In this document: one piece after another, positions 35,777 through 44,284 of the stretch | Numbering within the stretch: position 1 is the stretch's first letter | How the letters are laid out: every line of letters begins with the position of its first letter | DNA from: Methylobacterium sp. Leaf118 | GTDB lineage: Bacteria; Pseudomonadota; Alphaproteobacteria; Rhizobiales; Beijerinckiaceae | Reading direction: 5' to 3' | Assembly: GCF_920984675.1 (NCBI RefSeq) | Contig: NZ_CAKLBV010000018.1 | Location: 1-64,000 of the forward strand | DNA length: 64,000 nucleotides | Notes under the pieces: generated by a model | The model's database searches: none | What the model was told of the DNA's origin: nothing | What the model saw: only the letters and a program-made list of their open reading frames with translations | Translations under genes and position numbers: made by a program

Positions 35777-36421
35777 CTATGCCGCGCTGTCCTGCGGCCC
35801 GGCGAGGAGGCGATCATCGATCGCGTTCGCGCGCTGGGCGGCGGGGCGGGCGCCGTGACGGCCCACATAGGTCTCGAAGGCGGCCCGCTTCGGGATCGTG
35901 CCGAACCGCATCCCCCAGGCGAGATGGGAGGCGAGGTAGAGGTCGGCGGCGCTGAAGCGCTCGCCCGCGACGCAGTCGCGGCCGGAGACCGCGCCCTCCA
36001 GGGTGTCGAGCACCGCCTCCAGGCTGCCATAGCCGACCATGCCGCGCATGCGGGGTTCGTCCGGCACGCTCACGCCCAAGACCTTGTTGGTGGTCGCCGC
36101 CTCGACCGGGCCGGCGCAGAAGAACAGCCAGCGGTAATAGTCGCCCCGCGCCCGCGCCGTCGGCTCCGGCGCGAGCCTGGCCTCGGGACAGGCATCGGCG
36201 AGATAGGCCAGGATCGCCGCGCACTCGGTCACCACCGTCGCGCCGTGGCGGAGTGCCGGCACCTTCCCCATCGGGTTGATCGCCCGATACGCCTGGGCCT
36301 GCATGGCGGCCCCGAAGCCGACGAGTTCGGTGCGGTAGGGCCGGCCCACCTCCTCCAGCATCCAGCGGACGATCCGGCCGCGAGACATCGGCGAGGTGTA
36401 GAACACGAGTTCGTCGGACAT
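35777..36421 (-). CDS. Glutathione S-transferase family protein
   Basis: A 214-residue two-domain GST. The N-terminal thioredoxin fold has FYTSPMSRGRIVRWMLEEVG with serine in the catalytic-helix position, the cis-proline MGKVPAL and the glutathione-binding TECAAILAYLAD. The C-terminal helical domain has GERFSAADLYLASHL with the N-capping box SAAD. ATG 36421 is used; upstream codons fall into 16-bp tandem repeats. Substrate unknown. Confidence 0.9.
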   Translation of the reverse strand: MSDELVFYTSPMSRGRIVRWMLEEVGRPYRTELVGFGAAMQAQAYRAINPMGKVPALRHGATVVTECAAILAYLADACPEARLAPEPTARARGDYYRWLFFCAGPVEAATTNKVLGVSVPDEPRMRGMVGYGSLEAVLDTLEGAVSGRDCVAGERFSAADLYLASHLAWGMRFGTIPKRAAFETYVGRHGARPAAQRANAIDDRLLAGPQDSAA

Positions 36422-36444
36422 GGGCGATCCCTCGCTCGGCGTCG

Positions 36445-36508
36445 GCAAGATCTTCGTCAGGCACGATCTTCGTCAGGCACGATCTTCGACAGGCACGATC
36501 TTCGACAG
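36445..36508. repeat. 16-bp tandem repeat, four units
   Basis: Four contiguous units of GCACGATCTTCGWCAG (first unit GCAAGATC...). They begin 24 bp upstream of the GST start codon, in its probable promoter region. They are too short and spacer-free for CRISPR. Confidence 0.85.
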
Positions 36509-36587
36509 GACAGGCATCGGACGGCGCAGCCGGTTCCGGGTGGCCCGCGTACTCCGAACGCGCCCGCGGCTCTTCGGGATGCGCGCG

Positions 36588-36627
36588 CAAAGACGACAAA
36601 GGCGCGGCCCCTTTCGGGACCGCGCCT
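36588..36627 (-). terminator. Intrinsic terminator of pnp
   Basis: On the minus strand AGGCGCGG pairs with CCGCGCCT, one C/A mismatch is followed by CCC/GGG around a 4-nt loop, and the stem is followed by TTTGTCGTCTTTG. It lies 37 nt past the pnp stop. Confidence 0.72.
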
Positions 36628-36663
36628 CGCCTCATCGTCGTCCGAGGATCGTGGGAGCGAAGA

Positions 36664-38898
36664 TTACTCGCCCGCCTCGCGGCGGCGCTCGCCGCGGTCG
36701 CGGCGGGGGCCGCGATCGCCACGATCACCACGGTCGCTCCGCTCCTCGCGCTCGGGCTCGCCGCGCTCCGCACGCTCGGCCTTCAGCTTCTCGGTGAGGT
36801 CCTCGCCGGTCTCCTGATCGACGACCTTCATCGAGAGGCGGATCTTGCCGCGCTCGTCGGCGCCCAAAAACTTCACCTTGACCTTCTGGCCCTCCTTCAC
36901 GACGTCGCCGACCTTGGCGACCCGCTGCGGGGCGAGCTCGGAGATATGGACGAGGCCGTCCTTGGCGCCGAAGAAGTTCACGAAGGCGCCGAACTCCATG
37001 ATCTTGACGATCGTGCCGTCGTAGATCGTGCCGGCCTCGGGCTCGGCGACGATGGAGCGGATCCAGTTATAGGCCGCCTTGATCGCCTTGCCGTCGGACG
37101 AGGCGATCTTCACGATGCCGGTGTCCTCGATGTTGATCTTGGCGCCGGTCTTCTCGACGATCTCGCGGATGATCTTGCCGCCGGTGCCGATCACGTCGCG
37201 GATCTTGTCGGTGGGGATCTGCATCGTCTCGATGCGTGGCGCGTATTCGCCGAGCTCGGGACGGGCCGCCGTCAGGGCGCTGGCCATCTCGTTGAGGATG
37301 TGGCCGCGGCCGTCCTTCGCCTGGGCGAGGGCGACGCGCATGATCTCCTCGGTGATGCCGGCGATCTTGATGTCCATCTGGAGCGAGGTGATGCCCTCGT
37401 CCGTGCCGGCCACCTTGAAGTCCATGTCGCCGAGGTGATCCTCGTCGCCGAGGATGTCGGAGAGCACCGCGAAGCGCTCGCCTTCCAGGATCAGGCCCAT
37501 GGCGATGCCGGCCACCGGGCGGCGCAGGGGCACGCCCGCATCCATCAGGGACAGCGAGCCGCCGCAGACGGAGGCCATCGAGGACGAGCCGTTCGACTCG
37601 GTGATCTCGGAGACCACGCGGATCGTGTACGGGAACTCGTGGGCGGGCGGCAGCACGGGCCGGATCGCGCGCCAGGCGAGCTTGCCGTGGCCGATCTCGC
37701 GGCGCCCGGGCGAACCCATGCGGCCGGTCTCACCGACGGAATAGGGAGGGAAGTTGTAGTGGAGCAGGAAGCGCTCCTTGTAGGTCCCCTCCAGCGCGTC
37801 GATGAACTGCTCGTCCTCACCGGTGCCGAGGGTGGCGACGACGAGCGCCTGGGTCTCGCCGCGGGTGAACATCGCCGAGCCGTGGGCGCGGGGCAGGATG
37901 CCGACCTCCGACACGATCGGGCGCACCGTCTTCACGTCGCGGCCGTCGATGCGGGAGCCGGTGTCGAGGATGTTCCAGCGGACCACCTTCGACTGGGCCT
38001 CCTTGAAGGCCGCCTTGACCTTCTCGGGGGAGAACTTCTGCTCACCCTCGGCCGGGCAGAGGGCGGCGACGACCTTCGCCTTCACGGCGTCGACGGCGGC
38101 GTAGCGCTCCTGCTTGATCGTCTTCTTGTAGGCCTCGCGCAGCTCCGCCTCGCAGACATCGAGGACGGCCTTCTCCACGTCGGCATTCTCCGGCGCCCGG
38201 AAGTCGCGCGGCTCCTTGGCGGCCTTCTCGGCCAGCCGGATGATTGCCTCGATCACGGGCTGGAAGTGCTTGTGGCCGAACATCACGGCCCCGAGCATCA
38301 CGTCCTCGGAGAGTTCCTTGGCCTCGGACTCGACCATCAGCACGGCGTCCTGCGTGCCGGCGACGACGAGGTCGAGGGTCGATTCCGCGATCTCGGTCAC
38401 GGCCGGGTTCAGCTTGTAGCCGCCGTTGAGGTAGCCGACGCGGGCCGCACCGATCGGGCCCATGAAGGGAATGCCCGAGAGCGTCAGCGCCGCCGAGGCC
38501 GCCACCATCGCGACCACGTCGGGATCGTTCTCGAGGTCGTGGCTGAGGACGGTGACGACGACCTGGGTGTCGTTGCGCCAGCCCTCGATGAAGAGGGGGC
38601 GGATCGGGCGGTCGATCAGGCGGGAGACCAGCGTCTCCTTCTCGGAGGGACGGCCCTCGCGCTTGAAATAGCCGCCCGGGATGCGGCCGGCGGCGTAGGC
38701 GCGCTCCTGGTAGTTCACGGTGAGCGGCATGAAGTCGATGCCGGCCTTGGGCTCCTTGGCCGCGACCACGGTGGCCAGCACGGTGGTCTCGCCATAGGTG
38801 GCGACCACGGCGCCGTCGGCCTGACGGGCGGTCTTGCCGGTCTCGAGGACGAGCTTGCGGTCGCCCCAGATCAGCTCTTCACGTTGTACGTCGAACAT
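36664..38898 (-). CDS. pnp: Polyribonucleotide nucleotidyltransferase
   Basis: A 744-residue PNPase: phosphorolytic 3'-5' exoribonuclease of the degradosome. Two RNase PH domains (first about 1-230 with [14 protein letters not shown], second about 310-545 with [14 protein letters not shown] and the active-site DIKIAG region) flank an alpha domain. A KH domain ([12 protein letters not shown], about 560) and S1 domain ([18 protein letters not shown], about 620-690) follow. The C-terminus is a charged tail rich in RGD/RRD repeats. It lies downstream of rpsO with a strong hairpin in between, as in the classical rpsO-pnp arrangement. Confidence 0.98.
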   Translation of the reverse strand: MFDVQREELIWGDRKLVLETGKTARQADGAVVATYGETTVLATVVAAKEPKAGIDFMPLTVNYQERAYAAGRIPGGYFKREGRPSEKETLVSRLIDRPIRPLFIEGWRNDTQVVVTVLSHDLENDPDVVAMVAASAALTLSGIPFMGPIGAARVGYLNGGYKLNPAVTEIAESTLDLVVAGTQDAVLMVESEAKELSEDVMLGAVMFGHKHFQPVIEAIIRLAEKAAKEPRDFRAPENADVEKAVLDVCEAELREAYKKTIKQERYAAVDAVKAKVVAALCPAEGEQKFSPEKVKAAFKEAQSKVVRWNILDTGSRIDGRDVKTVRPIVSEVGILPRAHGSAMFTRGETQALVVATLGTGEDEQFIDALEGTYKERFLLHYNFPPYSVGETGRMGSPGRREIGHGKLAWRAIRPVLPPAHEFPYTIRVVSEITESNGSSSMASVCGGSLSLMDAGVPLRRPVAGIAMGLILEGERFAVLSDILGDEDHLGDMDFKVAGTDEGITSLQMDIKIAGITEEIMRVALAQAKDGRGHILNEMASALTAARPELGEYAPRIETMQIPTDKIRDVIGTGGKIIREIVEKTGAKINIEDTGIVKIASSDGKAIKAAYNWIRSIVAEPEAGTIYDGTIVKIMEFGAFVNFFGAKDGLVHISELAPQRVAKVGDVVKEGQKVKVKFLGADERGKIRLSMKVVDQETGEDLTEKLKAERAERGEPEREERSDRGDRGDRGPRRDRGERRREAGE

Positions 38899-38957
38899 AG
38901 TGTCTCTCGCCTTCGAACATGCGGTGGGCCGAGCCCGGCGCCGCCAGAGGCAAGACG

Positions 38958-38991
38958 GCGCGACGCTGCTTTTCGGAAAGCAGCGTCGCGC
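38958..38991 (-). promoter_or_regulatory. 15-bp perfect hairpin between rpsO and pnp (processing-type)
   Basis: GCGCGACGCTGCTTT and AAAGCAGCGTCGCGC pair perfectly with a 4-nt loop, 60 nt before the pnp start. No T run follows on the minus strand, so it is not a standard terminator. In E. coli the same position holds an RNase III stem-loop through which PNPase autoregulates; a similar role here is inferred. Confidence 0.65.
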
Positions 38992-39164
38992 GATCCTGCC
39001 CTGGCGCCCTTCGCCTTCAAGCCGCCCGGGGGCGGACCGGCCGGGCCCCATGCCCGAACGGTCCCTGTTGCAGTGCCGCGCTCGCGCCCCGCCGAACCGG
39101 CGTCCCCTGCGTGAGAAGCGCGGCTTGTGAAAACGCGGCCCCGAGGGACCGCGTGACGGGAGCC

Positions 39165-39434
39165 TTAGCGGCGGATGCCGAGGCGCTCGATGAGGGTGCG
39201 GTAGCGCGCCTCTTCCTTGCGCTTCAGGTAGTCGAGCAGCGAGCGGCGCTGCGAGACCAGCTTCAGGAGGCCGCGGCGGGAATGGTTGTCCTTGCCGTGG
39301 GTCTTGAAGTGGGCGGTGAGGTTGGTGATCCGCTCGGTGAGGATCGCGACCTGGACCTCCGGCGAGCCGGTGTCCTTGCCGCCCTGGGCGTATTCCTTGA
39401 TGAGCGCGGTCTTGCGCTCTGCCGTGATCGACAT
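39165..39434 (-). CDS. rpsO: 30S ribosomal protein S15
   Basis: An 89-residue protein with the full S15 signature: [46 protein letters not shown] and [12 protein letters not shown], ending [12 protein letters not shown]. It binds 16S rRNA in the platform of the small subunit. pnp lies 266 nt downstream on the same strand. Length and ends match the family exactly. Confidence 0.98.
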   Translation of the reverse strand: MSITAERKTALIKEYAQGGKDTGSPEVQVAILTERITNLTAHFKTHGKDNHSRRGLLKLVSQRRSLLDYLKRKEEARYRTLIERLGIRR

Positions 39435-39708
39435 CGACGTACCTTTCGGGTGAGGTCTGTTCGGAGAGCGCCGCCCATCGGGGCAGGGCGCTCTTGAAAG
39501 CCCGCGGTCGGGCCGGTGCCGGGATGTCGTCCAGCACGGTCGTCCCGCAAGCAGCACAAGCCCCGCCCGTCAGCCGGGTCGAGGCGGGGCGGACCATACA
39601 CGAAACCGCGCGCAGCGCCAGGGGCCTGCGATGGCGCCCGGCCGCGCGTCACCGCGCACGAAGGCCCGCAGGACCACTGGCGAGACCACTGGCAGAGGAA
39701 CACCGGCA

Positions 39709-39733
39709 GGAACACCGGCCGAACCGCCCGGTT
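39709..39733 (+). promoter_or_regulatory. EcfG-type general stress promoter (GGAAC-N16-GGTT)
   Basis: GGAAC (39709-39713), 16 bp, then GGTT (39730-39733), 42 bp upstream of the SDR start. Same spacing and the same -10 variant as the promoter at 23611. A preceding GGAACACCGGCA direct repeat (39697 on) offers a second -35 in the wrong register. Confidence 0.55.
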
Positions 39734-39774
39734 GTCGCGGCACCCCCTCGCGGCGCCCGATCCGGAGCTTCCCC

Positions 39775-40647
39775 ATGACCGATCCGCTGACCCGCTATCC
39801 CCGTCCGCCCTTCCCGGCGCAGCCCCAGTCCTTCCCCGGCCAGACCCCCCGGATGGAGCCGCAGCCCGATCACGGCGAGGAGAGCTACCGGGGCGCCGGA
39901 AAGCTCACCGGCAAGGCCGCCCTCGTGACCGGCGGTGACAGCGGCATCGGCCGGGCGGTGGCCATCGCCTATGCCCGAGAGGGGGCGGACGTGGCGATCG
40001 CCTACCTGCCCGAGGAGCAGGCGGATGCGGAGGCCGTCGGCGGCTGGATCGAGCGGGCGGGCCGGCGCGCCCTGCTCCTGCCCGGCGACATCAAGGACCC
40101 GGCCTGGGCCCGGGAGATCGTGGAGCGCACGGTCCAGGCGTTCGGCCGGCTCGACGTCCTAGTGAACAACGCGGCCTTCCAGCAGCCGAACCAGGGGCTC
40201 GACGGCATCGACGACGCCCTCTTCGAGCAGCATTTCCGCACCAACGTGTTCGGTCCGTTCTACGCCACCAAGGCGGCGCTGGCGCATCTCAAACCGGGTG
40301 CATCGGTGATCTTCACCTCCTCGGTCAATTCCAAGCACCCGATCCCGACCCTGCTCGCCTACAGCGCCACCAAGGGCGCGTTGAGCAACATGGTGCTGAG
40401 CCTGGCCCAGCTGCTCGCCGAGAAGGGCATCCGCGTGAACGGGGTGCTGCCGGGCCCGATCTGGACGCCCTTCATCCCCGCCGGGATGAGCCAGGAGGCG
40501 GTGAAGACCTTCGGGAGCCAAGTGCCCTTCGACCGCCCCGGCCAGCCGGCCGAACTCGCCTCGGCCTATGTGATGCTGGCCTCCGACGAGAGCAGCTACA
40601 CGTCCGGCGCGCTGCTCACGGTCGCGGGCGCCATGCCGGTGCTGTGA
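39775..40647 (+). CDS. SDR family oxidoreductase with N-terminal extension (YghA-like)
   Basis: A 290-residue SDR with a proline-rich leader (about residues 1-42: PRPPFPAQPQSFPGQTP) typical of the YghA/YhxC stress-associated group. It has TGGDSGIG, NNAA, a catalytic serine in FTSSVNSKHP, and YSATKGAL. The C-terminal GALLTVAGAMPVL replaces the usual VDGG end. Members of this group often belong to general stress regulons, which agrees with the EcfG-type promoter at 39709. The ATG at 39775 gives the family length. Confidence 0.9.
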   Translation: MTDPLTRYPRPPFPAQPQSFPGQTPRMEPQPDHGEESYRGAGKLTGKAALVTGGDSGIGRAVAIAYAREGADVAIAYLPEEQADAEAVGGWIERAGRRALLLPGDIKDPAWAREIVERTVQAFGRLDVLVNNAAFQQPNQGLDGIDDALFEQHFRTNVFGPFYATKAALAHLKPGASVIFTSSVNSKHPIPTLLAYSATKGALSNMVLSLAQLLAEKGIRVNGVLPGPIWTPFIPAGMSQEAVKTFGSQVPFDRPGQPAELASAYVMLASDESSYTSGALLTVAGAMPVL

Positions 40648-40889
40648 GCCCCCGCCGCCGCACCGGTCGGCAGCCCTCGCGCCCGCCGATCGATGCGGCC
40701 CGGGCGGACGCGATCGGGCACCGGACGCTCGCGGCGACAGCCGCTGCCGGCGCGACGAACCGGCCTTCCTAGGGGCAGGGCGCCAGGCCGGCGCGCCCCG
40801 GAGGCCAATCTGCCGCACGGCACACGACACGTCCCGGCCCGGTTGACCCATCAAACCGCACGACAGACGCCTTGCGGAGGGGAGCCGAC

Positions 40890-40988
40890 GTGTCACTTGC
40901 CGTTGTCATCATGGTCGCCGGAGCCCTCGGCGGCATCGCCCTCACACTCGCCGCCCGACCGAGTTCCGACCGATTCATCAAATGGTGA
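40890..40988 (+). CDS. 32-residue membrane micropeptide 1
   Basis: GTG start with a strong GCGGAGGGG ribosome-binding site 7-8 bp upstream. The peptide (GTG read as M) has a single hydrophobic helix SLAVVIMVAGALGGIALTLA (residues 2-21) and a short charged tail ending SSDRFIKW. It aligns gap-free over all 32 residues with the next micropeptide (12 identical positions, both ending F-x-x-W), which strongly supports both as genes. Function unknown. Confidence 0.62.
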   Translation: MSLAVVIMVAGALGGIALTLAARPSSDRFIKW

Positions 40989-41054
40989 GTGCGACACCGC
41001 GAACTTTTCCGGCCGGCCGCGACTTTATGCTGAGCGTCGGTTGGGCGGGGAGTC

Positions 41055-41153
41055 GTGGTCGTGGCGGTGGCGGTGATGATCGCGGGCGTGGTGGGCGCGG
41101 CGGCGACGCTGATGTGCCTGATGCCGCGCCTGGACTCGTTCTTCGAGTGGTGA
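41055..41153 (+). CDS. 32-residue membrane micropeptide 2
   Basis: GTG start after GGGCGGGGAG. One hydrophobic helix (VVAVAVMIAGVVGAAATLM, residues 2-20), then CLMPRLDSFFEW. Exactly the same length as micropeptide 1, 66 bp upstream, with identities at positions 1, 4, 5, 8, 10, 11, 14, 17, 24, 27, 29 and 32. The pair looks like a tandem duplication. A role as small membrane regulators or accessory subunits is possible. Confidence 0.6.
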   Translation: MVVAVAVMIAGVVGAAATLMCLMPRLDSFFEW

Positions 41154-41644
41154 CCGGCGCGCGGGCGGCGGGGCCTGCCCCCGGATGCCCGCCTGCATCG
41201 CCGCCAGGGATCGGCCCGTAGCGGCTCCGGAGACCCGGCGTCCGCGCTCGCGCCGTCGCGCGAAGACACTTCTTACGCAAAATCGGCTCCTGCCGTGCCT
41301 CGGCCCGGTCATGGACGCGCAGTTCCTCGGGACCGTCGAGACCGCCCGCGACATCCGCGCGGTCGACGCGGCGGCCTTGCGTCGGCCCGCCCGACGCCCC
41401 GGGGCGAGGTGAGGCGAGGCGTCGACCCTCGCGCCGTCGGCACCCGTCGGGCGGGCGCTCGGCCAGCGCCACCGCAAAGTCCTCCTCGCGATGTGATCCG
41501 CCCAAGCCCACGCAGCCTCCCGTCGGTGGCTGAGAATCACCGGGAGAGGGATGCTACGAACGGTCCCGGAGCGCGCCTCGGGCGCCCCGCCGGCCCCGAC
41601 GGACATCGAGGCCGCCCCGCTTCACCAGAGACTGGAGGCCGGGG
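41154..41644. other. Intergenic stretch, no gene recognised
   Basis: 491 bp between the micropeptides and the hydrolase gene. Open frames exist on both strands because of high GC, but none has a motif, a ribosome-binding site or consistent codon bias that I can defend. Confidence 0.45.
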
Positions 41645-42547
41645 ATGACCTCGTCCGAGATCGACGCGATCCGTGCCCGCCTCGCCGCCACGCCGAGGCC
41701 CGTCGACCTCGCCGCACGGCGGGCCCGCCTCGACGGGCTGTGCGCGGGCTACGCCCTGCCGGACGACGTCCGCGTCGAGGCCGTGGACGCGGGCGGCGTG
41801 CCAGCGGAATGGACCACGACCCCCGAGGCCGTCCCGGGACGGGTGCTGCTGTTCCTGCATGGCGGCGGCTACGTCTCCGGGTCGCTTGCCAGCCACCGCA
41901 CGATGGTCGCCCGGGCCGGGCGCGAGGCGGGCACGCGCACCCTGGCCCTCGCCTACCGGCTCGCCCCCGAGCATCCCTTCCCCGCCGCCCTGGAGGACGC
42001 GCTAGCCGGCTACCGCTTCCTGCTGGATTCGGGCGTCGCGCCGGCGCGCATCGCGCTCGCCGGGGAGAGCGCGGGCGGCGGCCTCGCCCTCGCCGTCGCG
42101 CTGTCGCTGCGGGCGGCCGGACAACCGCTGCCGGGCTGCCTGTGGTGCAGCTCGCCCTGGACCGACCTGACCCTGACCGGCGCGAGCCTCGCCGACAAGG
42201 CCGCCGTCGATCCGCTCCTGAGCCGGGCCTATCTCGCCGAGGTCGCCGCCGCCTATCTCGCCGGCACCGACCCGCGCGGGCCCCTCGTCTCGCCGCTCTG
42301 GGGGGACCTGTCCGGCCTGCCGCCGCTCCTGATTCAGGTGGGCTCCGCCGAGACCCTGCTGGATGATTCCGTCTCGCTCGCCCGCGCCGCGGGGGCGGCG
42401 GACGTGGCGGTCACGCTCGAGATCTGGCCGCACATGATCCACGCTTGGCACCTGTTCCATCCGGAGCTCGCCGAGGGCCGCCGGGCGCTGGCGAGCATGG
42501 GCCGCTTCGTCCGCTCGGTTCTGGCGGGGGAAGGCGGCGGGCCGTGA
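41645..42547 (+). CDS. Alpha/beta hydrolase (hormone-sensitive lipase family)
   Basis: A 300-residue esterase. The oxyanion motif LHGGGYVSGS (about residues 73-82) and nucleophile GESAGGGLALA (about 140) define the HSL/family IV carboxylesterases. The acid and His would be in VGSAETLLDDS and PHMIHAWH near the C-terminus. Its stop overlaps the start of the MFS gene (GTGA), so hydrolase and exporter are probably co-expressed and may act on the same compound. Confidence 0.92.
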   Translation: MTSSEIDAIRARLAATPRPVDLAARRARLDGLCAGYALPDDVRVEAVDAGGVPAEWTTTPEAVPGRVLLFLHGGGYVSGSLASHRTMVARAGREAGTRTLALAYRLAPEHPFPAALEDALAGYRFLLDSGVAPARIALAGESAGGGLALAVALSLRAAGQPLPGCLWCSSPWTDLTLTGASLADKAAVDPLLSRAYLAEVAAAYLAGTDPRGPLVSPLWGDLSGLPPLLIQVGSAETLLDDSVSLARAAGAADVAVTLEIWPHMIHAWHLFHPELAEGRRALASMGRFVRSVLAGEGGGP

Positions 42548-43905
42548 GCGCCGGCGCGCCCGCCCGCCGCACCGTCGCGGCCTGCTGCCTCGGCGTGCTG
42601 GTCGTCGGCAGCAACAGCACCGGCATCATGACGGCCCTGCCGGCGCTCCGCAGCGCCTTCGCGCTCGACCCGGCGGCGGTCGAGTGGGTCGTCAACGCCT
42701 ACCTGCTCTCCGCGGCGATCGGGGTGATGGCCGGCGGGGCGGCCATCGACCGGATCGGCGCCGCCCGGGTCTGCCGGGCCGGGCTGCTGCTCTTCGTCCT
42801 CGCCTCCGCCATGCTCGCGCTGGCGCCGGCCCGGGACTGGCTCCCCGCCGGCCGGGCGCTTCAGGGCATCGCCGCCGCGCTGGCGGTGCCCGGCACCCTG
42901 GCGGCGATCGGCGCGGACGCGGCGCCGGAGGAGCGGGGGGCGCGGATCGGGGCCTGGGCCGGGTGCCTGCTCCTCGGCTTCAGTCTCGGGCCCCTGCTCG
43001 GCGGCCTGCTGACCCACGCCGTTTCCTGGCGGGCCCTGTTCTGCGCCGACGGGGTGGCCATGCTTGCCGCCGCCTGCCTGCTGCCGGCGCCCGCGGCGGC
43101 GGCGCGCGCCGGAATCCGGCGCGGCTTCGACGCGCCGGGCTTCCTGCTCCTCGGGACGGCGATGATCGCGGCGATCCTCGCCCTGCAGAGCCTGTCGGGC
43201 GCGGCGCGGGCGCCGCTCCTGCCCCTGGCCTGGCTCGGGCTCTGCGGGGCAAGCCTCATGCTGCTGCGGCGGCGCGAGCGGGCCTGCGCCGATCCCCTGC
43301 TGAGCCCGGCCCTGGGCCGTGTGCCGGGCTTCCTGCCGCCGGTGCTGGTCGGGTCCTGCGCGATGTTCTGCATCCTGCCGCTGCTGATGGTGTTCAACCT
43401 CGAAGCCCAGCGCGGCACCGAGCGCGGCGGCCTCGGGCTGACGGCGGTCGAGGCGGGCCTCGCCCTGCTGCCGATGAGCGCGAGCCTGATCGGCTTCGCC
43501 CTCTGGGCGCCGCGGCTGGTCCGGGCGTTCGGCAGCCGCCGCACCGTCGCGGCCGGGCTGGTGCTGGTCGCGGCGGCCGAGCTCGGGCTCGCCCTCGCCG
43601 GGACCGCGTGGGCGGCGCTCTGCGCGGGGCTCTGCGTGGCCGGGGCGGGCCTCGCGCTGCCCTACGCCACCGCGCCGCGCCTCGCCCTGGCGGCGCTCCC
43701 GCCCGCCCTCGCCGGACAGGGCGCGGGGTTCCTCAACGCCTGCACCCTGCTCGCCGGCAGCGCGGGCGTGACCCTGGCCGGATGGGCCTTCCGCACGGGC
43801 GGCCTGCCGCTCGCGATGGGCCTCCTGGCGGCAGCAGCCTTCGCCGGCCTCGCGGCCGTCCGGGGCTTGCCGGACGCCGGACCCCGGCCCAGCGACGGAG
43901 GCTGA
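42544..43905 (+). CDS. MFS transporter, drug-efflux type (DHA2-like)
   Basis: A 453-residue membrane protein with about 14 hydrophobic segments. Early features are GSNSTGIMTALPALRSAF and WVVNAYLLSAAIGVMAGG, then DRIGAARVCRAGLLLF (loop 2-3 motif A variant) and the GFSLGPLLGGLL motif C of antiporters. It starts at GTG 42544, overlapping the hydrolase stop. Likely a proton-coupled exporter; the substrate is unknown. Tandem 57-bp repeats follow. Confidence 0.92.
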   Translation: MSAGAPARRTVAACCLGVLVVGSNSTGIMTALPALRSAFALDPAAVEWVVNAYLLSAAIGVMAGGAAIDRIGAARVCRAGLLLFVLASAMLALAPARDWLPAGRALQGIAAALAVPGTLAAIGADAAPEERGARIGAWAGCLLLGFSLGPLLGGLLTHAVSWRALFCADGVAMLAAACLLPAPAAAARAGIRRGFDAPGFLLLGTAMIAAILALQSLSGAARAPLLPLAWLGLCGASLMLLRRRERACADPLLSPALGRVPGFLPPVLVGSCAMFCILPLLMVFNLEAQRGTERGGLGLTAVEAGLALLPMSASLIGFALWAPRLVRAFGSRRTVAAGLVLVAAAELGLALAGTAWAALCAGLCVAGAGLALPYATAPRLALAALPPALAGQGAGFLNACTLLAGSAGVTLAGWAFRTGGLPLAMGLLAAAAFAGLAAVRGLPDAGPRPSDGG

Positions 43906-43920
43906 CCCAACGGCCTTTTT

Positions 43921-44062
43921 CGAGCGCCGGAGGCCGCTCGGGCCGATGCGCGATCCCTCTGCCGCATCCGCTTTTTCCGAGCGCCGGAGGCCGCTCGGGC
44001 CGATGCGCGATCCCTCTGCCGCATCCGCTTTTTCCGAGCGCCGGAGGCCGCTCGGGCCGATG
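43921..44062. repeat. 57-bp tandem repeat with hairpin core, 2.5 units
   Basis: Units begin at 43921, 43978 and 44035 (third partial) and are essentially identical. Each contains CCGAGCG / CGCTCGG around CCGGAGGC, a 7-bp stem preceded by TTTTT on the plus strand. It lies between the MFS stop and the carboxylase stop (convergent genes). REP-like; not a CRISPR because there are no variable spacers. Confidence 0.88.
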
Positions 44063-44064
44063 CT

Positions 44065-44184
44065 CTATGGCTTCGTCCCGATGCGCCGGCAGCCCGGCGG
44101 CAGCCGCCCGGCCGCCTTGGCCTGGAGGCCGAGCCGGATCAGGCCGAGGATCGCCGTGAGGACGCGGTGGATTCGCTGCATCAT
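44065..44184 (-). CDS. Possible 39-residue peptide
   Basis: A short frame after the carboxylase gene, starting MMQRIHRVLTAILGLIRLGL with a hydrophobic amphipathic N-terminus and a GGAGACGGCAG upstream. It ends CRRIGTKP. No homolog is known to me and the frame touches the 57-bp repeats, so it may be chance. Confidence 0.25.
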   Translation of the reverse strand: MMQRIHRVLTAILGLIRLGLQAKAAGRLPPGCRRIGTKP

Positions 44185-44284
44185 CTGCCGTCTCCGCGAG
44201 GGCGCTGATCTCCCGCCGGTGGTCTTTTGCCGGTGCTCTTGCGCCAGCCGAGCCGTGCCGGCCTCGCAAGATCCGTCCCGGAGC

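Noticed and set aside
38958..38991. Intrinsic terminator of rpsO
   Set aside because: The stem is perfect but there is no T run on the downstream side, and pnp must be read through or processed from the same region.
39078..39115. A fourth copy of the dispersed repeat near 39093
   Set aside because: Only a core of about 16 bp (CGAACCGGCGTCCCCT) is shared. The hairpins are not present, so it is at most a fragment.
43921..44062. 57-bp repeats as a small CRISPR
   Set aside because: The whole 57-bp unit is identical, leaving no variable spacer, and no cas gene is near.
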